This document shows, in pieces, positions 28,001-37,482 of a stretch of DNA of 64,000 bases; position 1 is the first letter of the stretch, and every line of letters starts with the position of its first letter. The notes under the pieces were generated by a model. The model was not told where the DNA came from and made no database searches. It saw only the letters and a list, made by a program, of their open reading frames with translations. The DNA comes from Glaciihabitans arcticus (GTDB lineage: Bacteria; Actinomycetota; Actinomycetes; Actinomycetales; Microbacteriaceae), in the NCBI RefSeq assembly GCF_004310685.1, contig NZ_SISG01000001.1, positions 2,356,001-2,420,000 on the forward strand, given 5' to 3'. The translations under genes were made by a program, and so were the position numbers.

Positions 28001-29298
28001 GCGATGTCCCACACCGTCTCGTCGACATCGGCGAAGCTGGCACCCACCGGGGTGGCCGCGGCCGTCTTGTAGATGATGGCGTTGGTGATGAAGTCGGTTT
28101 CGACGCCGTCGGCGAGCAGCGATGCGGGGGTGGGCACAAACGCCCAGGTGCCGGGAGCCGATGCCGCGTTGAGGGCACCGACGAGGTCGCCGAGCGCTTC
28201 GTCGGGCTCTTCGCCGAGTTTGTCGGAATTCTCGATCTCCATCAGCGCCACGACGTCGGCGTCGAGCGAGGTGATGGCGGAGACGATCTTCGAGCGCTGG
28301 ATCGCGAATTCCTCCGCGTTGGCAGCACCACGGGCGTCCCCGCCGAATGTCGTGAAGTAGTTGAAGACGTTGAACGCGCCGACGCTGAGGTCGCCGCCGA
28401 CCTCTTCGGGTGCGGTCGTGCGCGGGTTGGCGGTCTGCCAGGTCGGCTCGAGCGCTGCGTAGGTCGCGGGTGAGGCGTCGCTGAGCGGTCGCTGGGGCTG
28501 CAGGCGCCAGTCGTCGAAACCGTAGCCGAGGATCATGCCCGCGGCGGGGGAGACGAACCTGTCGCCGTTGCGCACCACGTTGCCGGCGTCGAAGTAGGGC
28601 TGCCCACCGACGTGTGCGGAGTTGGAGACCTGGATGCTGTAGCCGTCGTCGACGAGCAGGCGGCTCGCGCGGTTGGCGGCGGCAATGGCGCCCGCGGCTT
28701 CACCGGCATCCGTGGTCTCGGTCGCCTTGACCGGCAGGGCGCCGACCCCGAGCCAGAGCGACCCGAAGTTGAACAGCTGGTGGCTCGACGAAAGGTAGGC
28801 CGCCTCGGGCGTGACGAGCATGCCCTCGTATGCCTCCCGCGCTGCGCCAACGACATTGTTGGGCAGCACGACAGGGGCCGGGAAACCGACGGCATCGTCG
28901 ATCAGTTCATAGGCGGCGACGGTGGTCGCCGAGACCTGGGTCTGGCCCTGGAACTCGCTCGCCGCGCCGGTTACGCGCACGAGGTCGCCGAGGGAAATGG
29001 CGGGCTCGGCCGTGTTCGCGTAGACGAAGATGCCGTCAGAGCGGCCGGGCGTCTCGTCAGCGCCGAAGGTCTGCAGGTAGAAGCCACGGTAGCCGCTCGT
29101 CGTCGAGCTGCGATAGTCGCCGGTGACGACGCCCTCGATCGTGACGGTCTGGCCGGCCAGCGGAGTGGCTGCACCGTCGCCCTGTACGTCGGCGATTGAG
29201 TGCGTGACCTCAGCCGCGAGAGCCGGCGGCGCGGTCAGCGCCGTGAGCCCAAGCGTGAGGAGGGAAACTGCGGCTATAACGGGCGTGCGTCGGCGCAT
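25072..29298 (-). CDS. Giant secreted ExeM/NucH-like nuclease fused to a 5'-nucleotidase
   Basis: A 1408-aa exported enzyme. The signal peptide ends APPALA (residue 28). A lamin-tail/OB-like region (about 30-290) leads to an endonuclease/exonuclease/phosphatase domain starting GAFNVFNYF near 307, with DVVALMEIEN and LGDFNAYAEEDP. A metallophosphoesterase follows (VNDFHGR near 619, GNHEFDLG at 689-696, SGHTHLAYNH), then the 5'-nucleotidase C-terminal domain (NPGGLRADL) and Ig-like repeats. There is no sorting motif. It should cut extracellular nucleic acids and strip phosphate from the nucleotides in one polypeptide. AAGGAGA precedes ATG 29298. A CCCC-N6-GGGG site lies upstream, and a secreted alkaline phosphatase gene is nearby. 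Confidence 0.9.
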   Translation of the reverse strand: MRRRTPVIAAVSLLTLGLTALTAPPALAAEVTHSIADVQGDGAATPLAGQTVTIEGVVTGDYRSSTTSGYRGFYLQTFGADETPGRSDGIFVYANTAEPAISLGDLVRVTGAASEFQGQTQVSATTVAAYELIDDAVGFPAPVVLPNNVVGAAREAYEGMLVTPEAAYLSSSHQLFNFGSLWLGVGALPVKATETTDAGEAAGAIAAANRASRLLVDDGYSIQVSNSAHVGGQPYFDAGNVVRNGDRFVSPAAGMILGYGFDDWRLQPQRPLSDASPATYAALEPTWQTANPRTTAPEEVGGDLSVGAFNVFNYFTTFGGDARGAANAEEFAIQRSKIVSAITSLDADVVALMEIENSDKLGEEPDEALGDLVGALNAASAPGTWAFVPTPASLLADGVETDFITNAIIYKTAAATPVGASFADVDETVWDIAREPIAQTFEAEGKTFTVVANHFKSKSRPSGSTAPEPADLQGFFNAERVEQATRLATFIDGITADAEKGANVIALGDFNAYAEEDPAQVLTAAGLVDLVPNKTDEYTYTFDGELGSLDHAFATAEFAESVTGVDVWNINSPEWSDRGYEFAATEAGTPFRSSDHDPIKVGFSSTAAPVDIDIVSVNDFHGRLEAAPPIAGAAVLGGMVNSYREQNPNTVFVGAGDFIGASTFTSFIQKDEPTIDALNEIGLETSAFGNHEFDLGRADVDDRILPLADWDYLSANLYDRTTNEPAYQEYDLKEFGDVTVGFIGAMTEELPSLVSPDGIASLEVRPVVPEVNRVADQLSDGDEENGEADVIVLLVHEGAATTDISSATDASAFGSIVTGSNANVDAIVSGHTHLAYNHNVPIAGTDRTRPVLSSGQYGEKFGHMALSVDPTTGDLLSLSAEILPLAGAYTPDPEVAAIVADAVAVAKVLGAVKVGDITADFNRAKQTAAGSENRGGESTLSNFVADVHLWATRSAEPDLAIMNPGGLRADLKFASSGAGDPDGNVTFAEAAAVQPFANTLVTLDLTGAQLKKVLEEQWQPAGSSRPFLKLGLSEGVEYTYDPTAAAGSHITSVTINGEPLDAAASYTVAANSFLAAGGDNFLTLGQGTNKADSGKIDLQSMVDYFVANPTATPDYAQRAVGVKVTAEEPLEAGDSVTLALSSLLFSNGEPTAPTVFVSAGDVQLGSAAIDPAIVDTTDEVGRATVTVVIPEGTPAGTLELTVTVPGNGTSVIVPLEVTSSAAPITSVTAPSITGNARVGATLTATPGTWSVEAPSLAYQWNRGGVAIEGATGTTYVVTPADAGASLTVTVTASKDGYADGVATSAARTVQKITTSTTGSLSRHLSFGAVPVDFSIRVQAGSGVEPVGAVKIYDNGREIKTVELAAGDSGRTTVALGTLGRGVHLITARFVGNDQLAASTSFPNLYLRF

Positions 29299-29356
29299 GA
29301 CTCGAAGGTCTCCTTGGTGGGGATAAACACAGTGGGAAGCACAGGTTGTCGGTCTA

Positions 29357-29370
29357 CCCCCGTTCGGGGG
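29357..29370. promoter_or_regulatory. CCCC-N6-GGGG palindromic motif upstream of the nuclease-nucleotidase
   Basis: ACCCC CGTTCG GGGG, about 59 bp before the minus-strand start at 29298. On that strand TAGACC follows directly and could be a -10. As RNA it would form a very stable hairpin with a GTTC-type loop. Confidence 0.45.
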
Positions 29371-29436
29371 GACAGACTCAGACTAGACAGTGCCGGGGAC
29401 ACTTGTCCATCGTCGGCCGACGATAGCGTTGGCGAC

Positions 29437-30325
29437 ATGTTCGCTTCCGCCCTCACCGTTGTGGTCGGCGTGACGAGCGCGCTCATCTTCGGTGGCGCAG
29501 ACTTCCTGGGCGGCATCGCCTCCCGCCGCATGGCCGCCGTGAGAGTGACGGCCATCGCCGCTGTCGTGGGCGCGCTGGGGCTGCTGCTCGTCTACCCCGT
29601 CTTCGGCGGCGTGTGGTCGGCCGAGGCGCTGTTCTGGGGCGGCCTCTCCGGCGTGACCGGCGCCCTGGCCATCAGCCTGCTCTACGCGTGCCTGGCGATC
29701 GGGCCGATGAGCATCCTCTCCCCACTTACCGCGGTGGTCTCGGCGATAGTGCCCCTGACCTTCGGACTGCTGCGCGGGGAGCGACTGGGGCCGGTGGGGT
29801 ACGTCGCCATCGGTATCGCCCTCGTGGCCGTTGTGCTCGTGGGCTTCGTGAATGCTCGTGGGCTTCGTGAAGGAGAAGAGCGCGGTGCGGCCGAGCCTGC
29901 GCGGCATCCTGATGGCCGTCGGGTCGGGCGCCATGATCGGCGCGTTCCTGATCCTGATCGATCAGACTCCGGATGATTCGGGCCTCGTGCCCCTCATTGC
30001 GAACCGCGCGGTCAGCGGCCTCATCCTGACGCTCGCGGTCGGCGTGCTGTGGCTGCGCGCGCGCAAGCGGACGCCGGGAGCGCGCCCCGACCCCATCACC
30101 CTCCTGCTCGCTATCGCCTGCGGGGTCGTAGACGCCGTGGCGAACACCGGTCTCCTGTTGGGCCTGCGCCTCGGCGACCTCACGGTGATGTCCGTGCTCA
30201 CGGCGCTCTACCCTGCGGGCACGATCATCCTCGCGGCGATCGTGCTCAAGGAGCGCATCGCCCCGGTTCAGGTCATCGGGCTCGTGCTGGCTCTCGCGGC
30301 AGCGGCGATGCTCGCCCTGGCCTGA
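29437..30325 (+). pseudogene. EamA/DMT-family transporter split by a 19-bp tandem duplication
   Basis: The two halves together make a normal 289-aa ten-helix drug/metabolite transporter. The first half starts MFASALTVVVGVTSALIFGGADFLGG at 29437 and runs through five helices to VVLVGFV. The unit TGCTCGTGGGCTTCGTGAA is then repeated (29834-29852, 29853-29871), adding 19 bp and shifting the frame. The first frame ends at 29976 after a hydrophilic nonsense tail (179 aa in all). The second half (MLVGFVKEKSAVRPSL...) is open from an ATG created by the duplication itself at 29852, giving 157 aa and the other five helices. The break falls exactly between the two EamA repeats, so a two-chain transporter is conceivable, but loss of function is the simpler reading. 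A TAGCGT -10 seven bases before the ATG suggests a leaderless message. Confidence 0.85.
29834..29871. repeat. 19-bp perfect tandem duplication
   Basis: Two adjoining identical copies (29834-29852 and 29853-29871). Removal of one rejoins the EamA reading frame, and the junction creates a new ATG at 29852. Confidence 0.95.
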
Positions 30326-30387
30326 TTCTCTCAAACGTCATCCCTCGTTCACGGGGATTTGGTCTTGCGAGGGTTGGGTTGTGGCGA

Positions 30388-30401
30388 CCCCCAAATGGGG
30401 G
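30388..30401. promoter_or_regulatory. CCCC-N6-GGGG palindromic motif upstream of alkaline phosphatase
   Basis: ACCCC CAAATG GGGGT, only 25 bp before the GTG start and just ahead of the AAAGGAG ribosome site. At this distance it could lie in the leader RNA or block transcription or translation. Confidence 0.4.
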
Positions 30402-30426
30402 TCTCACCCCCAAAGGAGTTTCCACC

Positions 30427-32094
30427 GTGAGCGAAAGAACTACCCGGAGCCGCTTCCTGCTCCCCGCCGCGATAGTCGCAGCCGCAGCGATCCTGCTGCC
30501 GAGTGCCGCAATCGCCGCGATCGACGACAACGCGGGCGCAGTCCGCAACAAGGACGACCGCACGAACGCCATCAAGGCGCAGATCAAGCCGAGCAACGCG
30601 AAGAACGTCATCCTTCTCATCGGTGACGGCATGGGCGACTCAGAGATCACCATCGCCCGCAACTACGCCTACGGCGCCGCGGGACGCCTGCCGGGCATCG
30701 ACGCCCTGCCGCTCACGGGCCAGTACACGACCTATTCGCTCTACAAGGACGGCGTGAACAAGGGCAAGCCCGACTACGTGCCGGACTCGGCCGCGACCGG
30801 CTCGGCCTGGGCCACCGGAACCAAGACCTACGACAACGCCGTCTCCGTCGACATCGACGGGGTGCCGCAGCAGACCATCCTCGAGATCGCCAAGGCGAAC
30901 GGCTTCAAGACGGGCAACGTCTCGACCGCTGAGATTCAGGATGCAACACCCGCCGTTCAGGTCGCTCACGTGGATGCGCGCTCCTGCTACGGACCCGACA
31001 GCACCACCTGTGGCGATGACGCCCTAACCGCCGGCGGCCTCGGATCGATCAGCGAGCAGCTGATCGGCACCCGCGCCGATGTCACTCTCGGCGGTGGCTC
31101 GGCGAGCTTCACGCAGACCGCGAAGGCCGGACCGTGGCAGGGCAAGACCCTCTTCGACCAGGCCGCCGCGCGTGGCTACCAGCTCGTCGACACCGCAGCG
31201 GAGCTTGCGGCGGTGAAGAAGGCCGACCAGTCGAAGCCCGTGCTCGGACTGTTCACGCCGGGTAACTTCCCGACCCGCTACGCGCCGACCGTCGCAACCG
31301 TCGGCGGCGCCAACACCGCCGTCACCTGCACCGAGAACCCGGACCGCCTCGAGAATGCCCTGTCGCTCTCCTCGCTGACCACTAAGGCGATCAGCCTGCT
31401 GAAGACGAACACCAAGAAGGGCTTCTTCCTGCAGGTCGAGGGCGCGAGCATCGACAAGCAGGATCACGCGGCGAACGCCTGCGGCCAGATCGGCGAGACC
31501 ATCGACTTCGACGACGCGGTCAAGACAGCGCTCGACTTCGCGAAGAAGGATGGCAACACGCTCGTTCTCGTGACGGCCGACCACGCCCACTCGAGCCAGA
31601 TCGTCGACTCCACGCCGCCGACCTCGCTGAGCTCCGCGGTAACCACCGTCGACGGCACGGTCATGAAGATCTCCTACGGCACGGCGGCCGCGGGCGGATC
31701 GCAGCAGCACACCGGCTCGCAGCTCCGCATCGCGGGCTTCGGACCGGGCGCGGCGAACGTCGTCGGCCTGACCGACCAGACGGACACCTTCTTCACAATG
31801 TCCCGCGCCCTGCACCTCGACCGCGACACGAAGGACTTGAGCTACAAGGCGCGCGTGACCCTGTCGAAGTCCACGGTCGACGGCGGCGCGAAGATGACGA
31901 TCACCGCGAAGAACTTCCTCGGCGACCGCCAGCTGGCAGCGTCGCAGGCCAAGGAAGCGATCGGTGTGGCGGATGCGATCAACGGCTCCGCGACCTTCAG
32001 CATCACGGCTCCCGAGAAGCCGGGCGTCTACACCGTGTCAGTCACGGGTGCCCACAGCGGAAAGACGGTCAAGGTCAGCTACCGCGTCAGATAG
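30427..32094 (+). CDS. Secreted alkaline phosphatase (PhoA family)
   Basis: A 555-aa exported phosphomonoesterase. The signal peptide ([23 protein letters not shown]) ends near residue 34. The metal site [11 protein letters not shown] is near 65-75, the nucleophile is Ser121 in [13 protein letters not shown], and [13 protein letters not shown] and TADHAHSSQ supply further zinc/magnesium ligands. A C-terminal beta domain of about 90 residues ([21 protein letters not shown]) is extra and may hold it at the surface. GTG 30427 has AAAGGAG at good spacing. With the nuclease-nucleotidase gene 1.1 kb away it suggests phosphate scavenging. No convincing PHO box was seen. Confidence 0.92.
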   Translation: MSERTTRSRFLLPAAIVAAAAILLPSAAIAAIDDNAGAVRNKDDRTNAIKAQIKPSNAKNVILLIGDGMGDSEITIARNYAYGAAGRLPGIDALPLTGQYTTYSLYKDGVNKGKPDYVPDSAATGSAWATGTKTYDNAVSVDIDGVPQQTILEIAKANGFKTGNVSTAEIQDATPAVQVAHVDARSCYGPDSTTCGDDALTAGGLGSISEQLIGTRADVTLGGGSASFTQTAKAGPWQGKTLFDQAAARGYQLVDTAAELAAVKKADQSKPVLGLFTPGNFPTRYAPTVATVGGANTAVTCTENPDRLENALSLSSLTTKAISLLKTNTKKGFFLQVEGASIDKQDHAANACGQIGETIDFDDAVKTALDFAKKDGNTLVLVTADHAHSSQIVDSTPPTSLSSAVTTVDGTVMKISYGTAAAGGSQQHTGSQLRIAGFGPGAANVVGLTDQTDTFFTMSRALHLDRDTKDLSYKARVTLSKSTVDGGAKMTITAKNFLGDRQLAASQAKEAIGVADAINGSATFSITAPEKPGVYTVSVTGAHSGKTVKVSYRVR

Positions 32095-32106
32095 CTCCTC
32101 GACCGG

Positions 32107-32141
32107 GTGGCGTCGATCTTCTCAGGAGGGATCGGCGCCAC
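32107..32141. terminator. Hairpin between convergent alkaline phosphatase and DUF4180 genes
   Basis: GTGGCGTCGAT pairs with ATCGGCGCCAC, an 11-bp stem with one wobble and a 13-nt loop. It sits in a 53-bp convergent gap. There is no strong T tract, so termination is inferred. Confidence 0.5.
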
Positions 32142-32147
32142 CTCTCG

Positions 32148-32501
32148 TTAACCGCGGCCGAGGCGCTTGGTCAACGCCGCCTCATCCGCGAGGAACCAGA
32201 CCTGCGTTCCCCGATTCGACTCCCAGACGAAGTCGCGCAGGACGCCGCTGCGCTCGAGGTGCGCGTCGATGTCGCCGAGGATCGCGACCTGCAACCGGTA
32301 GTTCACGATCTTCTGCAGGAACTCGCCGGCGACGAGCGAGCTCAGGTTGAAGAACGCAGGATCGAGGCGCTCTGCCGGGATCGCGATAAGGGTGGCCTCG
32401 TGCCCCCAGGCGTCGCCGATGACGTCATTCGCGGTGGAGATGAGGGGGCCTACGTCATCCACAAAAACAATGCGGGTGCCGCCGGTCTCAGAGATGCGCA
32501 T
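32148..32501 (-). CDS. DUF4180 domain protein
   Basis: A 117-aa soluble protein matching the DUF4180 pattern: ISTANDVIGDAWGH, then RLDPAFFNLSSLVAGEFLQKIVNY, then VAILGDIDAHLERSGVLRDFVWESNRG and a terminal W/F-containing strand. Function is unknown; the alpha/beta pattern suggests a small single-domain protein. Full length for the family. It stands alone between the alkaline phosphatase and the GH16 gene. Confidence 0.82.
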   Translation of the reverse strand: MRISETGGTRIVFVDDVGPLISTANDVIGDAWGHEATLIAIPAERLDPAFFNLSSLVAGEFLQKIVNYRLQVAILGDIDAHLERSGVLRDFVWESNRGTQVWFLADEAALTKRLGRG

Positions 32502-32546
32502 CCCCGAAACCTAGCGACACCCGCGACGGCTGTCACGTGTGTTACG

Positions 32547-33488
32547 TCAGCCGCGCGTGTAGACCGCTACGTAGTCGACGAGCATCGGCTTGCCGGGCTC
32601 GGTCGCATCATTCGGCACGGCGCCGCCGAAGGCACCGGGGAAGCCGCCGCCGATCGAGACGTTCATGATCACGAAGAAGCCGTGGTGCACGGCGTTCGCC
32701 CAGCTCTGCGCGTCCATCTGGTCGGCGTTCACCGTGTAGTACTGCTCACCGTCGCGGTACCAGCGCAGCTGCTCGACGGCACCCGAACGGTCGAGCTCGA
32801 CCGCGTAGGTGTGGAACGCGGTGCGGCATCCGTCGCAGGAGCGTTCGCCACTGCCGAGGCCGTTGAACTCGTTGCACGGGCCGCCGGGGGCGACGCCGCA
32901 GTGCAGGGTTCCGAAGTGCGAGTTGCGGGCGTTGATCGCCTCCATGATGTCGAGCTCACCGATGCTCGGCCAGTTGGCCGCACCGTTGCTGCGCGCGTTG
33001 TCGCCGAGCGCCCAGAAGGCGGGCCAGTAGGCGGTGCCGTTCTGCTCGTTCACGTCGGGCAGCTTGAGTGATGCCTCGATGCGCATCACGCCGCCGGCCG
33101 GGGCGGCGAAGTCGGTGCGGGCGGACTCGACGCGCGCCGACGTCCAGTTGCCGGCTCCATCGCGCTGCGGGGTGATCGCGAGGTGTCCCGCGCCATCCTT
33201 GGAGACGTTCGCGGGGTCGCTGGTCATCGACTGGATCTCGCCGGTGCCCCAGTTGCTCGCACCTCCCGGGTAGCCGTGGCCCTGCTGCAGGATCCAGTTG
33301 TTGCCATCGACACCCTCGCCCGCGGGGCCGTCGAAGTCGTCCGCGAAGACGGTCTGCCAGCCGTCCGGAGCGGGTGGCGCCGCTTGCGCCGCAGCCCCGG
33401 AAACCAAGGCGATGGGGGCCGCAAGGGCCAGGACCGCCACAGCGCTGAGCGCCCGGCGACGGTTCGGTAGTGCTGTCGTATCCGACAT
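32547..33488 (-). CDS. Secreted GH16 beta-glucanase (laminarinase-like)
   Basis: A 313-aa exported endo-beta-glucanase. A twin-arginine-like RRR head and hydrophobic core (ALSAVAVLALAAPIALVSG) form the signal, ending near AAQAAP. The GH16 jelly-roll follows (WQTVFADDFDGPAGEG, YWPAFWALGD) with the catalytic motif GELDIMEA (ExDxxE: nucleophile, assisting Asp, acid/base). No binding module is attached. A GGAGGT ribosome site lies 4-5 nt before ATG 33488; ATG 33491 is too close. A CebR-type palindrome 75 bp upstream suggests repression lifted by beta-glucan oligosaccharides. Confidence 0.92.
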   Translation of the reverse strand: MSDTTALPNRRRALSAVAVLALAAPIALVSGAAAQAAPPAPDGWQTVFADDFDGPAGEGVDGNNWILQQGHGYPGGASNWGTGEIQSMTSDPANVSKDGAGHLAITPQRDGAGNWTSARVESARTDFAAPAGGVMRIEASLKLPDVNEQNGTAYWPAFWALGDNARSNGAANWPSIGELDIMEAINARNSHFGTLHCGVAPGGPCNEFNGLGSGERSCDGCRTAFHTYAVELDRSGAVEQLRWYRDGEQYYTVNADQMDAQSWANAVHHGFFVIMNVSIGGGFPGAFGGAVPNDATEPGKPMLVDYVAVYTRG

Positions 33489-33562
33489 CATGACCTCCTT
33501 GTCAGGTCGTGACGCCCGGATGACGCTGGCGCGCACGACGTTGTCGGTCGGCTACGTTACGC

Positions 33563-33576
33563 CGGGAGCGCTCCCA
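33563..33576. promoter_or_regulatory. CebR-type LacI operator upstream of the GH16 glucanase
   Basis: CGGGAGCGCTCCCA matches 13 of 14 bases of TGGGAGCGCTCCCA, the site bound by the cellobiose-responsive repressor CebR in Streptomyces. It lies 75 bp before the GH16 start and about 52 bp before the divergent gtrA-like gene. The regulator itself is not in the window. Confidence 0.65.
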
Positions 33577-33627
33577 GACACGAGACTCGGAGGCCCCTCC
33601 CAGAGAGCCATCCCCTAGTGTGAAGCC

Positions 33628-34047
33628 GTGACCACAGGCGAGAGGATGACGCGGCTCGCCCACCACCTGACCCGCTTCCTCATCGGCACCCTGCTGGGTC
33701 TCGTCGTCGATTTCGGGATCTACAGCCTGGGCGTAGCGCTCGGCCTGGAGCCGGGTTGGGCCAACCTGATCAGCTCCACCGTCGCCATCGTGGTGATGTA
33801 TTTCGTGAACACCCGCTACACGTTCCGGGTGAAGCCGACCCTGCTCAGCTTCGTGGTCTTCGTCGCGTGGTACGCGGCATCCGTCGCCGGATTCTCGGTG
33901 CTCGTGCAGCTCATCCACGACACCTGGCACCTTGCACCGATCTGGTCGAAGGTGGCGATCCTGCCGCTGTCGTTCGTCACCAACTTCGTGGCGACGCGGT
34001 TCATTCTGCTGCGGGGCGTGGTGCGTCCGGCGCCGCGTCAGCGATAA
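33628..34047 (+). CDS. GtrA-family membrane protein
   Basis: A 139-aa protein with four membrane helices of the GtrA/DPMS type (FLIGTLLGLVVDFGIYSLG, FVNTRYTFR, FVTNFVATRFI). Members are thought to move polyprenyl-linked sugars or assist cell-surface glycosylation. GTG 33628 is six bases after a TAGTGT -10, so the message is probably leaderless. The last 47 bp overlap the end of the convergent acetyltransferase gene. Confidence 0.85.
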   Translation: MTTGERMTRLAHHLTRFLIGTLLGLVVDFGIYSLGVALGLEPGWANLISSTVAIVVMYFVNTRYTFRVKPTLLSFVVFVAWYAASVAGFSVLVQLIHDTWHLAPIWSKVAILPLSFVTNFVATRFILLRGVVRPAPRQR

Positions 34048-34450
34048 GGCGCTTGCCCATCACCACCGTCGACTCGGTCGCATAACCGAGACCCTCGTAC
34101 ATGCCGATCACGGCGGCGTTGTCGGCCCGCACCATGAGCATGATCTTGGGGCAGCCCCGCTCGATGAGCAGGCGCTCGGCCTCCGCCATGAGCTGTCGCG
34201 CGAAGCCGCGACCGCGGTGCTGCTCGGCGACCGCGAGGTAGTAGACCCAGCCGCGGTGACCGTCGTAGCCGACCATGGCGGTGGCCACGATGACGTCCTC
34301 GTCCTCGATCACGAGAAAGAGCTCGGGCTGGGTGCTCAGCTTGCGGGCCACGTCCAGCCTCGGGTCGTTCCAGGGACGCACGAGCCCCGCGGCGACCCAG
34401 AGGTCGATCACGGCGGACTCGTCGGCGGGGTGGAACGGGCGCAGGGTCAT
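34001..34450 (-). CDS. GNAT acetyltransferase (YpeA-like)
   Basis: A 149-aa GNAT enzyme starting MTLRPFHPADESAVIDLWVAAGLVRPWNDP, with the acetyl-CoA loop AEQHRGRGFARQLM and the ADNAAVIGMYEGLGY helix. The N-terminal WNDP and KLS motifs are those of YpeA-type acetyltransferases; the substrate is unknown. Its 3' end overlaps gtrA on the other strand by 47 bp. ATG at 34450. Confidence 0.88.
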   Translation of the reverse strand: MTLRPFHPADESAVIDLWVAAGLVRPWNDPRLDVARKLSTQPELFLVIEDEDVIVATAMVGYDGHRGWVYYLAVAEQHRGRGFARQLMAEAERLLIERGCPKIMLMVRADNAAVIGMYEGLGYATESTVVMGKRLIADAAPDAPRPAAE

Positions 34451-34548
34451 CCCGCCATTAAAGCGTCTTGAAACTCCGGAGCAGGTGGGCCAGCACTGGA
34501 TAGTGCAGCCCTGGGCGCTGTGCTCCTGAATTCGCCGGGTTAAACACA

Positions 34549-34579
34549 GGCGGCGCCCACCCCAAGGGTGAGCGCCGTC
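34549..34579 (-). terminator. Terminator downstream of the DEAD-box helicase gene
   Basis: GACGGCGCTCACCC pairs with GGGTGGGCGCCGCC around a short loop, followed on the minus strand by TGTGTTT. It begins 13 bases after the helicase stop. Confidence 0.65.
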
Positions 34580-34591
34580 TGAAAAAACTGA

Positions 34592-36722
<2,131 letters not shown>

Positions 36723-36736
<14 letters not shown>

Positions 36737-36872
36737 AGTTCTTTCCGGGTTGTTCCTTGTGCATGAACAAGCGGCATTTCTGTAGCGGAGCAATGCGGGA
36801 GTAGCGCACAGCACCATGTGAAATAGCACTTACTGAACCCGGGCAGTCTTTGACCGAGGCCATCACATACAT
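36723..36872 (-). CDS. Possible leader peptide of the DEAD-box helicase gene
   Basis: A 49-residue reading frame (MYVMASVKDCPGSVSAIS...KNYVSL) with a strong GGAGGAG ten bases upstream of its ATG at 36872. It ends 14 bases inside the helicase gene in another frame, so translation of the two would interact. No family is recognised. An internal MYVMAS start and the overlap suggest a regulatory upstream ORF, but it could be chance in a long cold-shock-like leader. Confidence 0.35.
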
Positions 36873-36887
36873 CGTGTGATTTCTCCT

Positions 36888-36902
36888 CCAGCATTTTGCT
36901 GG
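36888..36902 (-). promoter_or_regulatory. Leader hairpin next to the upstream-ORF ribosome site
   Basis: CCAGCA-AAA-TGCTGG on the minus strand, immediately before and sharing GG with the GGAGGAG that serves the 49-codon frame. It could modulate access of ribosomes to the helicase leader. Confidence 0.35.
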
Positions 36903-37023
36903 GGATCCGGCCTCTAAGACTTACAAACCCATACGCGTGAACACGCGCTGTCTCGAGCCGACTTACCAACACTAGACCACCGCTTGACGGTTGTCCATGT
37001 AGGGACATGAATATGCTGGGGTC

Positions 37024-37482
37024 ATGCCTACCATTGCAGCGGAGAAACCGAACCAGCCGCACGTCATCGAGATGCTGCGCCTGAGCGGGGAGTACGCGCT
37101 GTCGCTGTATCCGGCAGAGAGCTGCTACCTGCTGACGGTCGGCGAACTCGAGGAGCCCGGAACCACCCTCTTCGTCGCCCGCGACGACAACACCCAGGTC
37201 GTCGGCATCGCCGCGATCGTGCTGCGCGGCGACGGGTCAGCAGAATTGAAGAGGATGTTCGTGCTCGAGTCCGCGCGCGGTCAGGGCATCGCGGGGTCGC
37301 TGCTCGCCGCCGTCGAGGCGCACGCGGTCGCCCACAGCGTCACTGTCCTCCAGCTCGAGACCGGCCCCAAGCAGCTCGCAGCCATCGCGCTCTACGAGAA
37401 GAACGGCTACGCACACATCCCTGGCTTCGGGCCGTACGTCGGCGACGAGTTCAGCGTCTGTATGGAGAAGCGCCTGGCTTAG
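37024..37482 (+). CDS. GNAT acetyltransferase
   Basis: A 152-aa soluble GNAT protein: VVGIAAIVLRGDGSAELKRMFVLESARGQGIAGSLL holds the acetyl-CoA loop (RGQGIAG), followed by LQLETGPKQLAAIALYEKNGY. This fits the GNAT subfamily with the ETG motif that acetylates amino groups of small molecules; the substrate is unknown. ATG 37024 lies six bases after TATGCT, so a leaderless message is likely. Its stop shares TTAG with the convergent RND gene. Confidence 0.88.
   Translation: MPTIAAEKPNQPHVIEMLRLSGEYALSLYPAESCYLLTVGELEEPGTTLFVARDDNTQVVGIAAIVLRGDGSAELKRMFVLESARGQGIAGSLLAAVEAHAVAHSVTVLQLETGPKQLAAIALYEKNGYAHIPGFGPYVGDEFSVCMEKRLA

Noticed and set aside
30326-30426. PHO box upstream of alkaline phosphatase
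   Set aside because: Only a single GTTCACGGGG-like half is present at about 30349; no repeat with 11-bp spacing.
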